A DNA stretch of 33,626 nucleotides from Martinezella rhizogenes. GTDB taxonomy: Bacteria; Pseudomonadota; Alphaproteobacteria; Rhizobiales; Rhizobiaceae. Location: assembly GCF_027460065.1 (NCBI RefSeq), contig NZ_JAPYZZ010000031.1, forward strand, positions 1 to 33,626. The letters run 5' to 3'. The notes below the pieces were generated by a model. The model saw only the letters and a program-made list of their open reading frames with translations. It did no database searches and was not told where the DNA came from. Position 1 is the first letter of the stretch. The number at the start of each line of letters is the position of its first letter. Position numbers and translations under genes: made by a program. Of the stretch, positions 16,915 through 25,339 are shown piece after piece.

Positions 16915-17694
16915 ATGTCCGATACACATGGAAAATTCATCTGGGTCGAATTGATGACGCCCGACATGGAGGCGGCTGCCCGCTTTTATGGGCATGTCGT
17001 CGGCTGGCAGACTAAGGATTTCGGTTCTCCGGAAATGCCCTATCTGGTGCTGGAAGCAGACGGTAAAGGCATGGGCGGCGTCATGGAGCTGACGGAAGAG
17101 CATAAGGGCCAGGGCATTCCCCCGAACTGGACGGCCTATGTCGATGTCGACGATGTCGACGCCACGGCGAAACTTTTCGCCGAAAAGGGCGGCGCGATCA
17201 GACGCCCGCCGCAGGATATTCCCGAAATCGGTCGTTTTGCCGTGGTCGCAGACCCCTATGGTGCGGTGCTCTGCATCATGACGCCGTTGCCGATGGAAAC
17301 CGGCGGTTTCCCCGAGGATATGCAGGCCAAGCAGGGCCATGTCGGCTGGTACGAACTCTTCACCGACAATGTCGATGAGGCCATGGCTTTTTACGGCGAC
17401 GTGTTCGGCTGGACCAAGGACCATGATTTCGACATGGGCGAGATGGGCCCTTACCGCATCTTCGCCCACAAGGGCAAAGCCGTTGGCGGCATCATGAAAC
17501 GCATGCCGCAGGTTCCCGTCTGCCATTGGGGTTATTACTTCAATGTCGATGGCATCGAGGACGCCATCACCCGCGTCAGCACCGGCGGCGGCAAGGTCGT
17601 CAACGGGCCCATGGAAGTTCCCGGCGAGAGCTGGATCGTCAACTGCGTCGACCCGCAGGGCGCCTATTTCTCGCTGGTCTCGCAGAAAAAATAA
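16915..17694 (+). CDS. Two-domain VOC (glyoxalase/bleomycin-resistance-like) protein
   Basis: A 259-residue protein made of two VOC modules: the first starts GKFIWVELMTPDMEAAARFYG, and the second VGWYELFTDNVDEAMAFYGDVFGW near residue 142. This is the two-module layout of hydroxylase/27-kDa-antigen-like VOC proteins. It may bind or convert a small electrophile; metal ligands are not obvious enough to assign a reaction. It is 98 bases after DUF1579 with the same gaggagacgacaATG start, and likely the last gene of the operon. Confidence 0.87.
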   Translation: MSDTHGKFIWVELMTPDMEAAARFYGHVVGWQTKDFGSPEMPYLVLEADGKGMGGVMELTEEHKGQGIPPNWTAYVDVDDVDATAKLFAEKGGAIRRPPQDIPEIGRFAVVADPYGAVLCIMTPLPMETGGFPEDMQAKQGHVGWYELFTDNVDEAMAFYGDVFGWTKDHDFDMGEMGPYRIFAHKGKAVGGIMKRMPQVPVCHWGYYFNVDGIEDAITRVSTGGGKVVNGPMEVPGESWIVNCVDPQGAYFSLVSQKK

Positions 17695-17713
17695 TCTCTT
17701 CTTTTCGAAAACG

Positions 17714-17739
17714 ATCTGCCGGGCCCCGTTCCGGCAGAT
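17714..17739. terminator. Bidirectional terminator between the VOC and LysR genes
   Basis: A 9-bp perfect stem atctgccgg (17714-17722) / ccggcagat (17731-17739) lies between convergent genes and touches the stop codon of the LysR gene. Moderately T-rich sequence lies on both sides. Confidence 0.7.
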
Positions 17740-18635
17740 TACCGCTCTCTCGATAGCCTGACGTGGTCGATGAAGGCGCGCAGCTTCGGCGCAATGTGGC
17801 GGCGGCTGGGATAATAAAGATAAAACCCAGCAAATACAGGCGAATAGTCTTCCAGCATCGAAACGAGCTTCCCGCTTTCCAGATGGGGACGGAACGTCTC
17901 TTCCATGCCGAAGGTAATGCCCGCGCCGGCGCATGCCAGTTTGATCATCAGCTGCATGTCGTTTGTGGTGAAGTCCGGCTGCACCGCCACCGCAAATTCG
18001 CGGTCGTTATCGGCAAATTCCCACCGATAAGGCGCAACACCCGGACGCGCCCGCCAGCCGATGCACCTGTGACCCATCAATTCGCGCGGCTGCTGCGGCA
18101 GCCCAAAACGGTCGCGATATTCAGGGGAACAGACGGCGAGCTGTCGCTGTGGCGCCGATACCGGAACGGCGATCATATCCTGTTCAATAAGCTCTCCAAG
18201 GCGCACGCCGGCATCGTAATGTTCGGCAACGATATCGAACTCTTCGTCGGTCACGACGATGTCGAGCTGCACTTCGGGATGCGCGTCGGCAAAACTCGCC
18301 AGCAGCGGTCCCGAGAGAAAGCGCTCAGCGATGGAGGAAACGGCGAGCCGAAGCTGCCCCCGCACCGCGCCGCTTAAGGACGACGCGGCCTGTGCCGCTT
18401 GCGCGATCGCGCCGATCGACGGCGACACATCCGCATAAAGCTGCTGTCCCGCTTCCGTCAGGCTGACGCTGCGCGTCGTTCGCCGTACGAGCGCTATGCC
18501 CATGGTCTCCTCGAGCTTGCGCATGGTCTGGCTGACCGCGGACCGCGTGACCCCGAGCCTGTCCGCCACCGCCCGGAAGTTTCGCTCCTCGGCTACAAGG
18601 CAGAAGGTTGAAAGTGCATTGAGATCGATATTCAT
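17739..18635 (-). CDS. LysR-family transcriptional regulator
   Basis: A 298-residue LysR-type regulator with the N-terminal winged helix (LNALSTFCLVAEERNFRAVADRLGVTRSAVSQTMRKLEE-type region, residues about 5-45) and a C-terminal periplasmic-binding-like effector domain. It is divergent from an SDR gene, which is the usual arrangement for activator and target. The start lacks a clear Shine-Dalgarno, and the palindrome tagaa-g-ttcta sits 5 bases before it, so autoregulation is plausible. Confidence 0.9.
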   Translation of the reverse strand: MNIDLNALSTFCLVAEERNFRAVADRLGVTRSAVSQTMRKLEETMGIALVRRTTRSVSLTEAGQQLYADVSPSIGAIAQAAQAASSLSGAVRGQLRLAVSSIAERFLSGPLLASFADAHPEVQLDIVVTDEEFDIVAEHYDAGVRLGELIEQDMIAVPVSAPQRQLAVCSPEYRDRFGLPQQPRELMGHRCIGWRARPGVAPYRWEFADNDREFAVAVQPDFTTNDMQLMIKLACAGAGITFGMEETFRPHLESGKLVSMLEDYSPVFAGFYLYYPSRRHIAPKLRAFIDHVRLSRER

Positions 18636-18639
18636 TGGT

Positions 18640-18650
18640 TAGAAGTTCTA
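18640..18650. promoter_or_regulatory. Candidate LysR binding site
   Basis: An 11-base perfect dyad tagaa-g-ttcta lies in the 122-base divergent region next to the LysR start. Its size and T...A symmetry fit a LysR box, but only one copy is evident. Confidence 0.45.
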
Positions 18651-18757
18651 TCCATGGAAGTTACGATTGAGGTAATTATCACGACAATGCCAAAGCTTTA
18701 TCTTCCCTGCAACGGTCGCTTCCAGAAGAAAACGGCCGCAACAGCAAGGAGAAAGCC

Positions 18758-19480
18758 ATGACATTTAACAAAGTCGTTCTCATCACGGGTGCATCAAGCG
18801 GGATCGGTGAGGGCATCGCAAGGGAGCTTGCGGGCGCGGGGGCGAAGCTGGTGCTCGGCGCACGCCGCATGGACCGTTTGCAGGTCCTCGCGGAAGAGTT
18901 GCGCCGGAAGGGTGCCGAGGTCGTCGTGCATCCGCTTGACGTAACGGACAGGCAGAGCGTCGAGGCTTTTGCCGAAGCCGGGCGCAAGGCCTTCGGGCAG
19001 ATCGACGTCATCGTCAACAATGCCGGCATCATGCCGCTGTCGCTGATGTCGTCGCTCAAAGTCGACGAATGGGACCGCATGATCGACGTCAACATCAAGG
19101 GCGTGCTTTACGGCGTCGCCGCCGTGCTGCCGGAAATGACGGCGCGTGCCTCCGGCCATATCATCAATATCGCCTCCATCGGCGCGCTCGCGGTTTCACC
19201 GACGGCTGCCGTTTATTGCGCGACGAAATTCGCGGTGCGGGCGATTTCGGACGGGCTGCGTCAGGAGAACCGTGACCTGCGCGTCACCTGCATTCACCCC
19301 GGCGTGGTGGAAAGCGAACTCGCCCACACCATCACCGATCCTGCCGCCGCCGAACTGATGCAGAGCTACCGGGCCATCGCCCTGAAACCCGACGCCATCG
19401 GCCGTGCGGTGCGTTACGCCATCGAGCAACTCGATGATGTCGATGTCAATGAAATCGTCATCCGCCCCACCGCTGCCTGA
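18758..19480 (+). CDS. Short-chain dehydrogenase/reductase
   Basis: A 240-residue NAD(P)-dependent oxidoreductase of the classical SDR type. It shows the cofactor motif TGASSGIG (residues 10-17), NNAG, a catalytic Ser in NIASIGA and YCATK. An Arg after the second strand (GARRMDR) suggests NADP preference. The substrate is unknown. AAGGAG precedes the ATG. It is divergent from the LysR gene and followed at 13 bases by the Atu4866-like gene. Confidence 0.92.
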   Translation: MTFNKVVLITGASSGIGEGIARELAGAGAKLVLGARRMDRLQVLAEELRRKGAEVVVHPLDVTDRQSVEAFAEAGRKAFGQIDVIVNNAGIMPLSLMSSLKVDEWDRMIDVNIKGVLYGVAAVLPEMTARASGHIINIASIGALAVSPTAAVYCATKFAVRAISDGLRQENRDLRVTCIHPGVVESELAHTITDPAAAELMQSYRAIALKPDAIGRAVRYAIEQLDDVDVNEIVIRPTAA

Positions 19481-19493
19481 GGAGGATGTGGCC

Positions 19494-19844
19494 ATGAATA
19501 TTGTTTCGACATCAGTTGCGGTTTTGCTCGCGACGGCTTCCGCCGAGACGGAGACCCGCAAGGCAGACAACGCCATGGAGATGAAGATGACCGAAACCGC
19601 TCAAGTCCAGAATCACCCTTATGTCGGCATGTGGGTCACGGGCGACGGCCATATTCGTCAGGAGCTTTTGCCTGACGGCCGTTATGACGAGGCGCGCGGC
19701 AAACGCAAAAGCGCCTATCAGGGACGTTATGAGGTGAAGGGAAACCACATCGACTATTGGGACGATACCGGCTTCACGGCCGACGGCGAATTCGTCGATG
19801 ATGTGCTCCATCACGGTGGCATGATCTTCTATCGTCAGAAGTAA
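19494..19844 (+). CDS. Atu4866-family protein (small lipocalin-like)
   Basis: A 116-residue protein matching the Atu4866 family described from Agrobacterium. The core reads HPYVGMWVTGDGHIRQELL..GRYDEARG and YEVKGNHIDYWDDTGFTADGEF, a small beta-barrel pattern. The first 35 residues are Ala/Thr-rich and could be an export signal or a misread start; an internal ATG at residue 28 gives a shorter form. GAGGAGG stands upstream of 19494, just after the SDR stop, so it is co-expressed with the SDR. Its function is unknown; in related clusters the protein accompanies SDR/LysR pairs. Confidence 0.82.
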   Translation: MNIVSTSVAVLLATASAETETRKADNAMEMKMTETAQVQNHPYVGMWVTGDGHIRQELLPDGRYDEARGKRKSAYQGRYEVKGNHIDYWDDTGFTADGEFVDDVLHHGGMIFYRQK

Positions 19845-19860
19845 CCGCCGCGACGTTAAA

Positions 19861-19900
19861 GCGCCGCCCGCCCATCGAGGGGCAGGCGGCGCGCTTGTTT
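19861..19900. terminator. Terminator between the Atu4866-like and HerA-like genes
   Basis: Arms gcgccgcc (19861-19868) and ggcggcgc (19885-19892), with inner pairing gccc/gggc, are followed by gcttgtttct. The hairpin separates two convergent units. Confidence 0.8.
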
Positions 19901-21463
19901 CTAGCGCTTCAGGCTTCCCAAAATCCCGCGCACGATGGCGCGGCCGACCGAAGTCGCAACCGAGCGGGCAGCGCTTTTCATTGCCGCCTCGATCACCGTT
20001 TCGCGCTGATAACCGCTCGTCTTGCGGGCGCCGGTGGTCGAGGCCTGTTTGGGTTCCTCATCACCAAAGCCGGGCAGGCGCCAGCGCCCCGAGGCGTTGT
20101 CGGATTGGTTGGCGGCATTTTCTTCCTCGGCGCGCTTGGCGGCTTCCGCTTCCGCCGCCTTCTGGGCGCGGGCGGCAAGAATTTCGAAGGCCGATTCCCG
20201 GTCGATATCCTTGTCATATTGGCCGGAGACGGGGCTGAGATCGATCAGCGACTTGCGCTCCGCATCCGTCAGCGGCCCGACGCGACCGGAGGGGGGACGT
20301 ACGAGCGTGCGCTCGACGATGGAAGGTGCACCCTTGTCATGCAGGGTAGAGATCAGCGCTTCACCCGTGCCCAGCGTGGTGATGGTATCGGCGGTGCTGA
20401 AAGCGGGGTTCTGGCGGAATGTGTCGGCGGCGGTGCGAACCGCCTTCTGTTCGCGCGGGGTGTAGGCGCGCAGCGCATGCTGCACGCGGTTGCCGAGCTG
20501 CGCAAGCACGGTTTCCGGCACGTCGAGCGGGTTCTGCGTCACGAAATAGACGCCGACACCCTTGGAGCGGATGAGACGCACGACCTGTTCCACGCGCTCC
20601 ACTAGCACGCGCGGCGCATCGTTGAACAGCAGATGCGCTTCGTCGAAGAAGAACACCAGGCGCGGTTTTTCCGGATCGCCCACTTCAGGCAGTTCCTCGA
20701 ACAGTTCCGACAGCATCCAGAGCAGGAAGGTGGCGTAAAGGCGCGGATTCATCATAAGCTTGTCGGCGGCGAGAACCGAAACCGTGCCGCGCCCGTCCGC
20801 GCCGACGCGCATGATGTCGGCGATCTTCAGCGCCGGTTCACCGAAGAAGTTGGCAGCACCCTGCTGTTCGAGAACGAGCAGCCCACGCTGCAGCGAACCG
20901 ACCGAGGCCTTGGAAATCAGGCCGAACTGATTGGAAAGCTCGGTTGCGTTTTCGCCCATATAGTTCAAGAGCGATTGCAGGTCTTTCAGATCGAGCAGCG
21001 GCAACCCGCCCTGATCGGCAATCTTGAAGGCGATGTTGAGTACGCCTTCCTGCGCTTCCGAGGCGTCCATCAGCCGGGCAAGCAGCAGCGGCCCCATCTC
21101 GGCGATGGTGGCGCGCACGCGATGGCCTTTTTCACCGTAGAGATCCCAGAAGATCACGGGCGACTTGCTATAGGAAAAATCGGTGAAACCGATCTGTTCG
21201 GCGCGTTTCTGCACCCAGTCTTTCGCTTCGCCTTCCAGTGCGATACCGGAAAGGTCACCCTTGATATCGGCGCAGAACACCGGCACGCCGGCCTTGGAGA
21301 AGCCTTCGGCAAGCACCTGCAGCGTCACGGTCTTGCCCGTACCCGTCGCGCCGGTGATGAGGCCGTGGCGGTTGCCGAATTTCAGTTCCAGATATTCGCC
21401 TTTGTTGAGGCTGTCGTCCGGATTGCGGCTGGTGCCGATATAGAGCTGTCCGTCCTGCAACAT
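19901..21463 (-). CDS. HerA-like ATPase (DUF853 family)
   Basis: A 520-residue ATPase of the DUF853/HerA-like C-terminal family. Walker A is GATGTGKT (residues 38-45) and Walker B is LVFFFDEAH. YFVTQNPLDVPETVLAQLGNRVQHALRAYTP is the typical sensor/Arg-finger region of FtsK-HerA hexamers. The C-terminal 100 residues are Ala/Glu-rich and basic, probably flexible. Related proteins act on DNA or in membrane-linked motors, but the role of this family is unknown. AGGAG lies upstream of the ATG. No NurA-like nuclease is adjacent, so it is not an end-resection pair here. Confidence 0.9.
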   Translation of the reverse strand: MLQDGQLYIGTSRNPDDSLNKGEYLELKFGNRHGLITGATGTGKTVTLQVLAEGFSKAGVPVFCADIKGDLSGIALEGEAKDWVQKRAEQIGFTDFSYSKSPVIFWDLYGEKGHRVRATIAEMGPLLLARLMDASEAQEGVLNIAFKIADQGGLPLLDLKDLQSLLNYMGENATELSNQFGLISKASVGSLQRGLLVLEQQGAANFFGEPALKIADIMRVGADGRGTVSVLAADKLMMNPRLYATFLLWMLSELFEELPEVGDPEKPRLVFFFDEAHLLFNDAPRVLVERVEQVVRLIRSKGVGVYFVTQNPLDVPETVLAQLGNRVQHALRAYTPREQKAVRTAADTFRQNPAFSTADTITTLGTGEALISTLHDKGAPSIVERTLVRPPSGRVGPLTDAERKSLIDLSPVSGQYDKDIDRESAFEILAARAQKAAEAEAAKRAEEENAANQSDNASGRWRLPGFGDEEPKQASTTGARKTSGYQRETVIEAAMKSAARSVATSVGRAIVRGILGSLKR

Positions 21464-21776
21464 CGACCATTTTCTCCTGCGGCTGATGCATGACCCTTAA
21501 AATCGCGGTAGATTTTGTAAAAAGTCATGTCCGAATGAATGCGTAGCTGGCATGCTTTGGCCGTTCCTCGCGAAAGCGGCCTTTTCATAGTTTGGTTGTG
21601 ATGATCTTATAAGGACAGTTTCAAGGCGCAACAACTGCTTGATGGCGATCAATAAAAACCGCTTGATGAAAGTTGCCGCACCATTCATGGCCGCTTGAAT
21701 GCGATATGAGATTGTTTTACGTTGACGTTAACGTCAGTTATTCGATGTTGGCGTCGTTTTTCAACAGGAGGCAAGA
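21464..21776. other. Intergenic region with palindromic promoter element
   Basis: Between the divergent HerA-like and DUF2267-like genes I see no gene. The only marked signal is the palindrome at 21723-21736. The part near 21500-21700 is AT-richer than its surroundings and gives no RNA fold that I can support. Confidence 0.5.
21722..21736 (+). promoter_or_regulatory. Palindrome tgacgtt-aacgtca overlapping a -35 box
   Basis: A perfect 14-base palindrome (21723-21736) overlaps TTGACG (21722-21727), a good -35. It lies 40 bases before the DUF2267-like start. It is probably the binding site of a dimeric repressor; the regulator is unknown. Confidence 0.55.
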
Positions 21777-22172
21777 ATGAACGAAGTCGTGGATCAGATC
21801 GCCGTAAAGGCGGGGATCGACCCTGAACTGGCTGAAAAGGCCATTGGCATGATTCTCGGTTTTCTCCAGCGCGAGGCGGCAGACGGCCCGATCGCCCGGA
21901 TGATCGAAGCCATTCCCGGCGCCAGCGATCTGGTTGCCCAGTATAATGGCGAAGGCACCGGTGGCGGTGGCGGTCTGCTCGGCGGCCTGATGAGCGCGCT
22001 CGGTGGCGGCGGCATCATGGGCCTCGGTCAGCAGCTGATGAGCCAGGGCCTCGGCATGAGCGAGATTTCCACGCTCGCCAAGGAAACCATCGCCGTTGCC
22101 CGCCAGCATGCGGGCGATGAGGTCGTTGACCAGGTGATCGCATCGGTGCCGGGCCTCAGCCAGTTCGCTTGA
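21777..22172 (+). CDS. DUF2267-like small protein
   Basis: A 131-residue protein with a helical N-terminal part (VVDQIAVKAGIDPELAEKAIGMILGFLQRE), a Gly-rich middle (GGGGGLLGGLMSALGGGG at about 62-80) and a helical C-terminus ending IASVPGLSQFA. It looks like the DUF2267-type proteins common in rhizobia; I cannot check this here. Its function is unknown. AGGAGG lies 5 bases before the ATG. It is convergent with HxlR, ending 5 bases from that gene. Confidence 0.72.
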   Translation: MNEVVDQIAVKAGIDPELAEKAIGMILGFLQREAADGPIARMIEAIPGASDLVAQYNGEGTGGGGGLLGGLMSALGGGGIMGLGQQLMSQGLGMSEISTLAKETIAVARQHAGDEVVDQVIASVPGLSQFA

Positions 22173-22177
22173 GGCGG

Positions 22178-22609
22178 TTACGCCATCGCAGGGCGCGGCG
22201 GCTGTTCATTGAACCGCCGCCGCGCCTCTTCTATTTCGGCATGGTGCGTCTCCGCCCAGATCCACACGCCGCAAAAGGCGCTGCCGAGTGTGCGGCCAAG
22301 GGTCGTCAGGCCATAATCCACATGCGGCGGAATGACGGGATGCACGGTGCGCTGCACCAGCCCGTCGCTTTCCATCTGCCGCAGCGTTTTCGTCAGCATC
22401 TTCTGGCTGATATTGCCCACATGTTTGCCGATCTGCGTGAAGCGCTGTGTCCCATGCTCTTCCAGCACTTCCAGAATGAGCATCGTCCATTTGTCGGCGA
22501 CTTTCGCAATGATATCCTGAACCAGCGCCTCTATCGCCGGGTCGCTCTCCGCTGGCGGCGGAACCTTGCGCCGGCTTTCGATGGCCGGATCGGCGACGTG
22601 CCGTTTCAT
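22178..22609 (-). CDS. HxlR-family transcriptional regulator
   Basis: A 143-residue winged-helix regulator of the HxlR type. The core DKWTMLILEVLEEHGTQRFTQIGKHVGNISQKMLTKTLRQMESDGLV is diagnostic. HxlR proteins often sense aldehydes or redox change. It is divergent from an SDR gene across 103 bases that contain two similar segments, (t)ttgggta at about 22622 and ttttgggtg at about 22641, as possible binding sites. AAGGAG precedes the ATG. Confidence 0.92.
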   Translation of the reverse strand: MKRHVADPAIESRRKVPPPAESDPAIEALVQDIIAKVADKWTMLILEVLEEHGTQRFTQIGKHVGNISQKMLTKTLRQMESDGLVQRTVHPVIPPHVDYGLTTLGRTLGSAFCGVWIWAETHHAEIEEARRRFNEQPPRPAMA

Positions 22610-22712
22610 CTTACACTCTCCTTTGGGTAAGTATAAATCTTTTGGGTGCCTACTTTCGATTGGAGAGTATCATAGCTAATTTCCTTTCACCCAACAAGCA
22701 AAGGATGTTCCC

Positions 22713-23471
22713 ATGAAAATCTCGGGCAATACCATTCTCATCACCGGCGGCGGTTCCGGCATCGGCCGGGCGCTGGCGGAAGCGTTTCATCAGGCGGGCA
22801 ACAGGGTCATCATTTCCGGCCGCCGCCAGGCTGTGCTCGACGAGGTGACTGCCGCCAACCCCGGCATGGCCTCGATGGTGATGGATGCGGGCGACGCCGA
22901 AGGCATCCGCGCTTTTGCCGACGCGCTGGTAAAAGCCCATCCCACCCTCAACGCCGTCATCAACAATGCCGGCATCATGCGGCCGGAAGATATCGCCGCC
23001 GCGCCTGACTATCTCGACACGGCGGAAGAAACCATTGCGACCAACCTTCTCGCCCCGATCCGGCTGACGGCGGCGCTTTTGCCGCATTTCCTCAAGCAGC
23101 CGGCCGCCACGGTGCTGACGGTCTCCTCTGGCCTCGCCTTCGTGCCCATGGTTCTGACCCCCACTTACAGCGCCACAAAATCGGCCATTCATGCCTATTC
23201 CGTCACGCTGCGGGAGCAGCTGAAGGAGACGCCGGTAGAGGTCATCGAAATCGTGCCGCCCTATGTGCAGACGACGCTGATGGGCGAAGGGCAGGCCAAT
23301 GATGAAAGAGCCATGCCGCTCGAGGCTTTCATTTCAGAGGTGATGGATATTCTCTCCAACCGCCCGGATGAGAAGGAAGTCGTGGTGGAACGTTGCAAGC
23401 CGTTGCGTTTTGCCGCGCAGAGCGGCAATTTCGATCAGGTCTTCGCCATGATCAACCATATGCATCCTTGA
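22713..23471 (+). CDS. Short-chain dehydrogenase/reductase (DltE-like)
   Basis: A 252-residue SDR with TGGGSGIG at residues 11-18, NNAGIMR, a Ser in TVSSGLAF and YSATKSA as catalytic Tyr/Lys. It looks like the DltE-type oxidoreductases that sit next to HxlR regulators, which suggests a HxlR-controlled carbonyl reductase. AAAGGA lies upstream of the start. The substrate is unknown. Confidence 0.92.
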   Translation: MKISGNTILITGGGSGIGRALAEAFHQAGNRVIISGRRQAVLDEVTAANPGMASMVMDAGDAEGIRAFADALVKAHPTLNAVINNAGIMRPEDIAAAPDYLDTAEETIATNLLAPIRLTAALLPHFLKQPAATVLTVSSGLAFVPMVLTPTYSATKSAIHAYSVTLREQLKETPVEVIEIVPPYVQTTLMGEGQANDERAMPLEAFISEVMDILSNRPDEKEVVVERCKPLRFAAQSGNFDQVFAMINHMHP

Positions 23472-23541
23472 GCGTCGGCGTCTGTCGCACAAGGACATCC
23501 TGTGATAGCGTCGCGCTCTTATCCGCGGAGCGCGCGCTTTC

Positions 23542-24351
23542 ATGGGCCAAGCCCAGTTCCTGATGCCGAAAACCGTTCTGCCCGGCGTTGCCGCCGTGGT
23601 GGCGGATAGCGATCGCTCCTTCCCGCGCCACATGCATGATCAGTTCGGCATCGGTCTCATCGCCCGCGGCGCGCAGAAATCCCTTTCCGGCCGTGGCATG
23701 GTGGAGGCGGGCGCCGGCCAGGTCATCACGGTTAATCCGGGCGAGGTGCATGACGGCATTCCGCTCGGGGAGGGTGGCCGCGCGTGGCGGATGCTCTATC
23801 TCGACATCGAGATCGTCCGCGATGCCATTGCCGATATCAGCGAAAAGGATCGCGGCACGTTCGAATTCGCCTATCCCGTCGATACGAGACCTCTGGCGGA
23901 GCGGTTTAACGCTGTTTTTTCCGCTGTCACGGCGAAAGAACGGCCGGGCGAAACTCTTGATAGTGACGAGACCCTGCTGATGCTTCTGGCGGCCGCGATG
24001 GAGACAGCGGCCAAACCGCCTGTCATGGCTGCGCCCGACACCATTAAGCGCGCGAAAAGCAGCATCGATGATGACCCCGCCCGGCCGTTCCGTCTTGCCG
24101 ATCTGGCCAGTGAGGCCGGCATGAGCCAGTTCCGCTTCCTGCGGGCTTTTGCGAAGGCCACGAGCCTGACCCCGCACAGTTACCTTCTCCAGCGCCGCGT
24201 CCATCTGGCGCGCCGCGCGCTGGCCGAAGGCACCCCGCCCGCCGAGGCCGCCTCCATCGCCGGTTTTGTCGACCAGAGCCATCTAAACCGGTTCTTCGTA
24301 CGCCAAGTCGGAGTGACACCGGGAGTGTATCGGGCGGCGACAGGCGGCTGA
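23542..24351 (+). CDS. AraC-family transcriptional regulator
   Basis: A 269-residue regulator with an N-terminal cupin-like effector domain (PRHMHDQFGIGLIARGAQKS..AGQVITVNPGEVHDG) and a C-terminal double helix-turn-helix (RLADLASEAGMSQFRFLRAFAKATSLTPHSYLLQRRV and AASIAGFVDQSHLNRFFVRQVGVTPG-type). This layout is that of AraC activators next to LysE exporters, and a lysE gene follows on the same strand at 24704. Confidence 0.92.
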   Translation: MGQAQFLMPKTVLPGVAAVVADSDRSFPRHMHDQFGIGLIARGAQKSLSGRGMVEAGAGQVITVNPGEVHDGIPLGEGGRAWRMLYLDIEIVRDAIADISEKDRGTFEFAYPVDTRPLAERFNAVFSAVTAKERPGETLDSDETLLMLLAAAMETAAKPPVMAAPDTIKRAKSSIDDDPARPFRLADLASEAGMSQFRFLRAFAKATSLTPHSYLLQRRVHLARRALAEGTPPAEAASIAGFVDQSHLNRFFVRQVGVTPGVYRAATGG

Positions 24352-24438
24352 TCTTCGCTCTTCTTCGACCTGCCGCGCTAAGTCCTTCGCTGTTCATTTA
24401 AATTGAGATGGGAACGTGAGAGAAACCACATCCTCTCC

Positions 24439-24551
24439 GTCATTTCGGTCTTGAGCCGGAATCCAGCCGCCGCGCGTCTGCGCGGCGAAAAAAGCCCCTT
24501 CAGCCCAAGGACTTGGGCTGGCTGGATGCCGGATCAGGTCCGGCATGACGG
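24439..24551 (-). repeat. Dispersed palindromic intergenic repeat (copy B, complete, inverted)
   Basis: A complete element in the AraC-LysE gap. Both outer ends are hairpin arms (cgtcat...ccggaatcc and ggatgccgg...atgacg), and the centre contains the cagcccaag-cttgggctg hairpin plus gccgccgcgcg/cgcgcggc pairing. On each strand a ccagcc follows the arm, so it holds two candidate landing sites for the IS110 element (cores at 24463-24464 on + and about 24525 on -). Confidence 0.85.
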
Positions 24552-24703
24552 ACGGAGAGGAGTTGGCGCATCAACTCATCGTTGGAATACGCTGCAATCC
24601 GGCGATGACGGTGTGCGGATGTGGCGCTGCAATTTCATCCAAGACACCCACCCCACGCATCATCATGCTTCCGTCCTCCACCCCAAGAGGACAGACCCGC
24701 ACC

Positions 24704-25315
24704 ATGACACCCGAATTCCTCATCACATCCTTCATCATCGCCGCTTCTCCCGGAACCGGCGTGGTCTACACGCTGGCCGCCGGTCTTTCGCAGGGGGCGA
24801 GGGCGAGCCTCATCGCGGCTTTCGGCTGCACGCTCGGCATCGTGCCGCATCTGCTCGCCGCCATCACCGGCCTTGCCGCCATTCTGCACACCAGCGCGCT
24901 GGCCTTCGGCATCGTCAAATATCTGGGGGTCGCCTATCTGCTTTACATGGCGTGGAACACGCTGCGGGAGAACGGCGCACTGAAGATCGACGATACGAGG
25001 GAGCCTCAGAAAGCCACCCGTGTCATCGGCGAGGCGATCCTCATCAATCTGCTGAACCCGAAACTGTCGATCTTCTTTTTCGCCTTCCTGCCGCAGTTCA
25101 TCGCACCGGGCGAGCTTTCGCCGACAGGCCGCATGATCGAGCTCGGGCTGATCTTCATGGCCATGACATTTCTGGTCTTTGCGCTTTACGGCTGTTTTGC
25201 CGCCTCGGTCCGGCGGCAGGTCGTGTCGCGCCCGGCCGTGCTTATCTGGTTCAGGCGCAGCTTCGCCGCCGCTTTCGTGGCGCTGGGTGCGAAGCTCGCC
25301 TTTACCGAGCGGTGA
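24704..25315 (+). CDS. LysE/RhtB-family amino acid exporter
   Basis: A 203-residue inner-membrane protein with about six hydrophobic segments. SPGTGVVYTLAAGLSQGARAS near the N-terminus and LLNPKLSIFFFAFLPQF in the middle are typical of the LysE/RhtB family, which exports amino acids or related metabolites by proton exchange. The ATG at 24704 follows AGAGGA at a loose spacing; upstream in-frame starts would run into the repeat region. The likely regulator is the AraC gene upstream, although a repeat separates them. Confidence 0.9.
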   Translation: MTPEFLITSFIIAASPGTGVVYTLAAGLSQGARASLIAAFGCTLGIVPHLLAAITGLAAILHTSALAFGIVKYLGVAYLLYMAWNTLRENGALKIDDTREPQKATRVIGEAILINLLNPKLSIFFFAFLPQFIAPGELSPTGRMIELGLIFMAMTFLVFALYGCFAASVRRQVVSRPAVLIWFRRSFAAAFVALGAKLAFTER

Positions 25316-25339
25316 GGCCGAACCGGCCGGCGGACCGCC

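Noticed and set aside
19901..21463. HerA-NurA DNA end-resection or defence pair
   Set aside because: No nuclease gene lies next to the HerA-like ATPase; its neighbours are a DUF2267-like and an Atu4866-like gene.
22172..22178. Shared terminator between the DUF2267-like and HxlR genes
   Set aside because: The gap is five bases and I see no hairpin with a T-run; any termination must occur inside the opposite gene.
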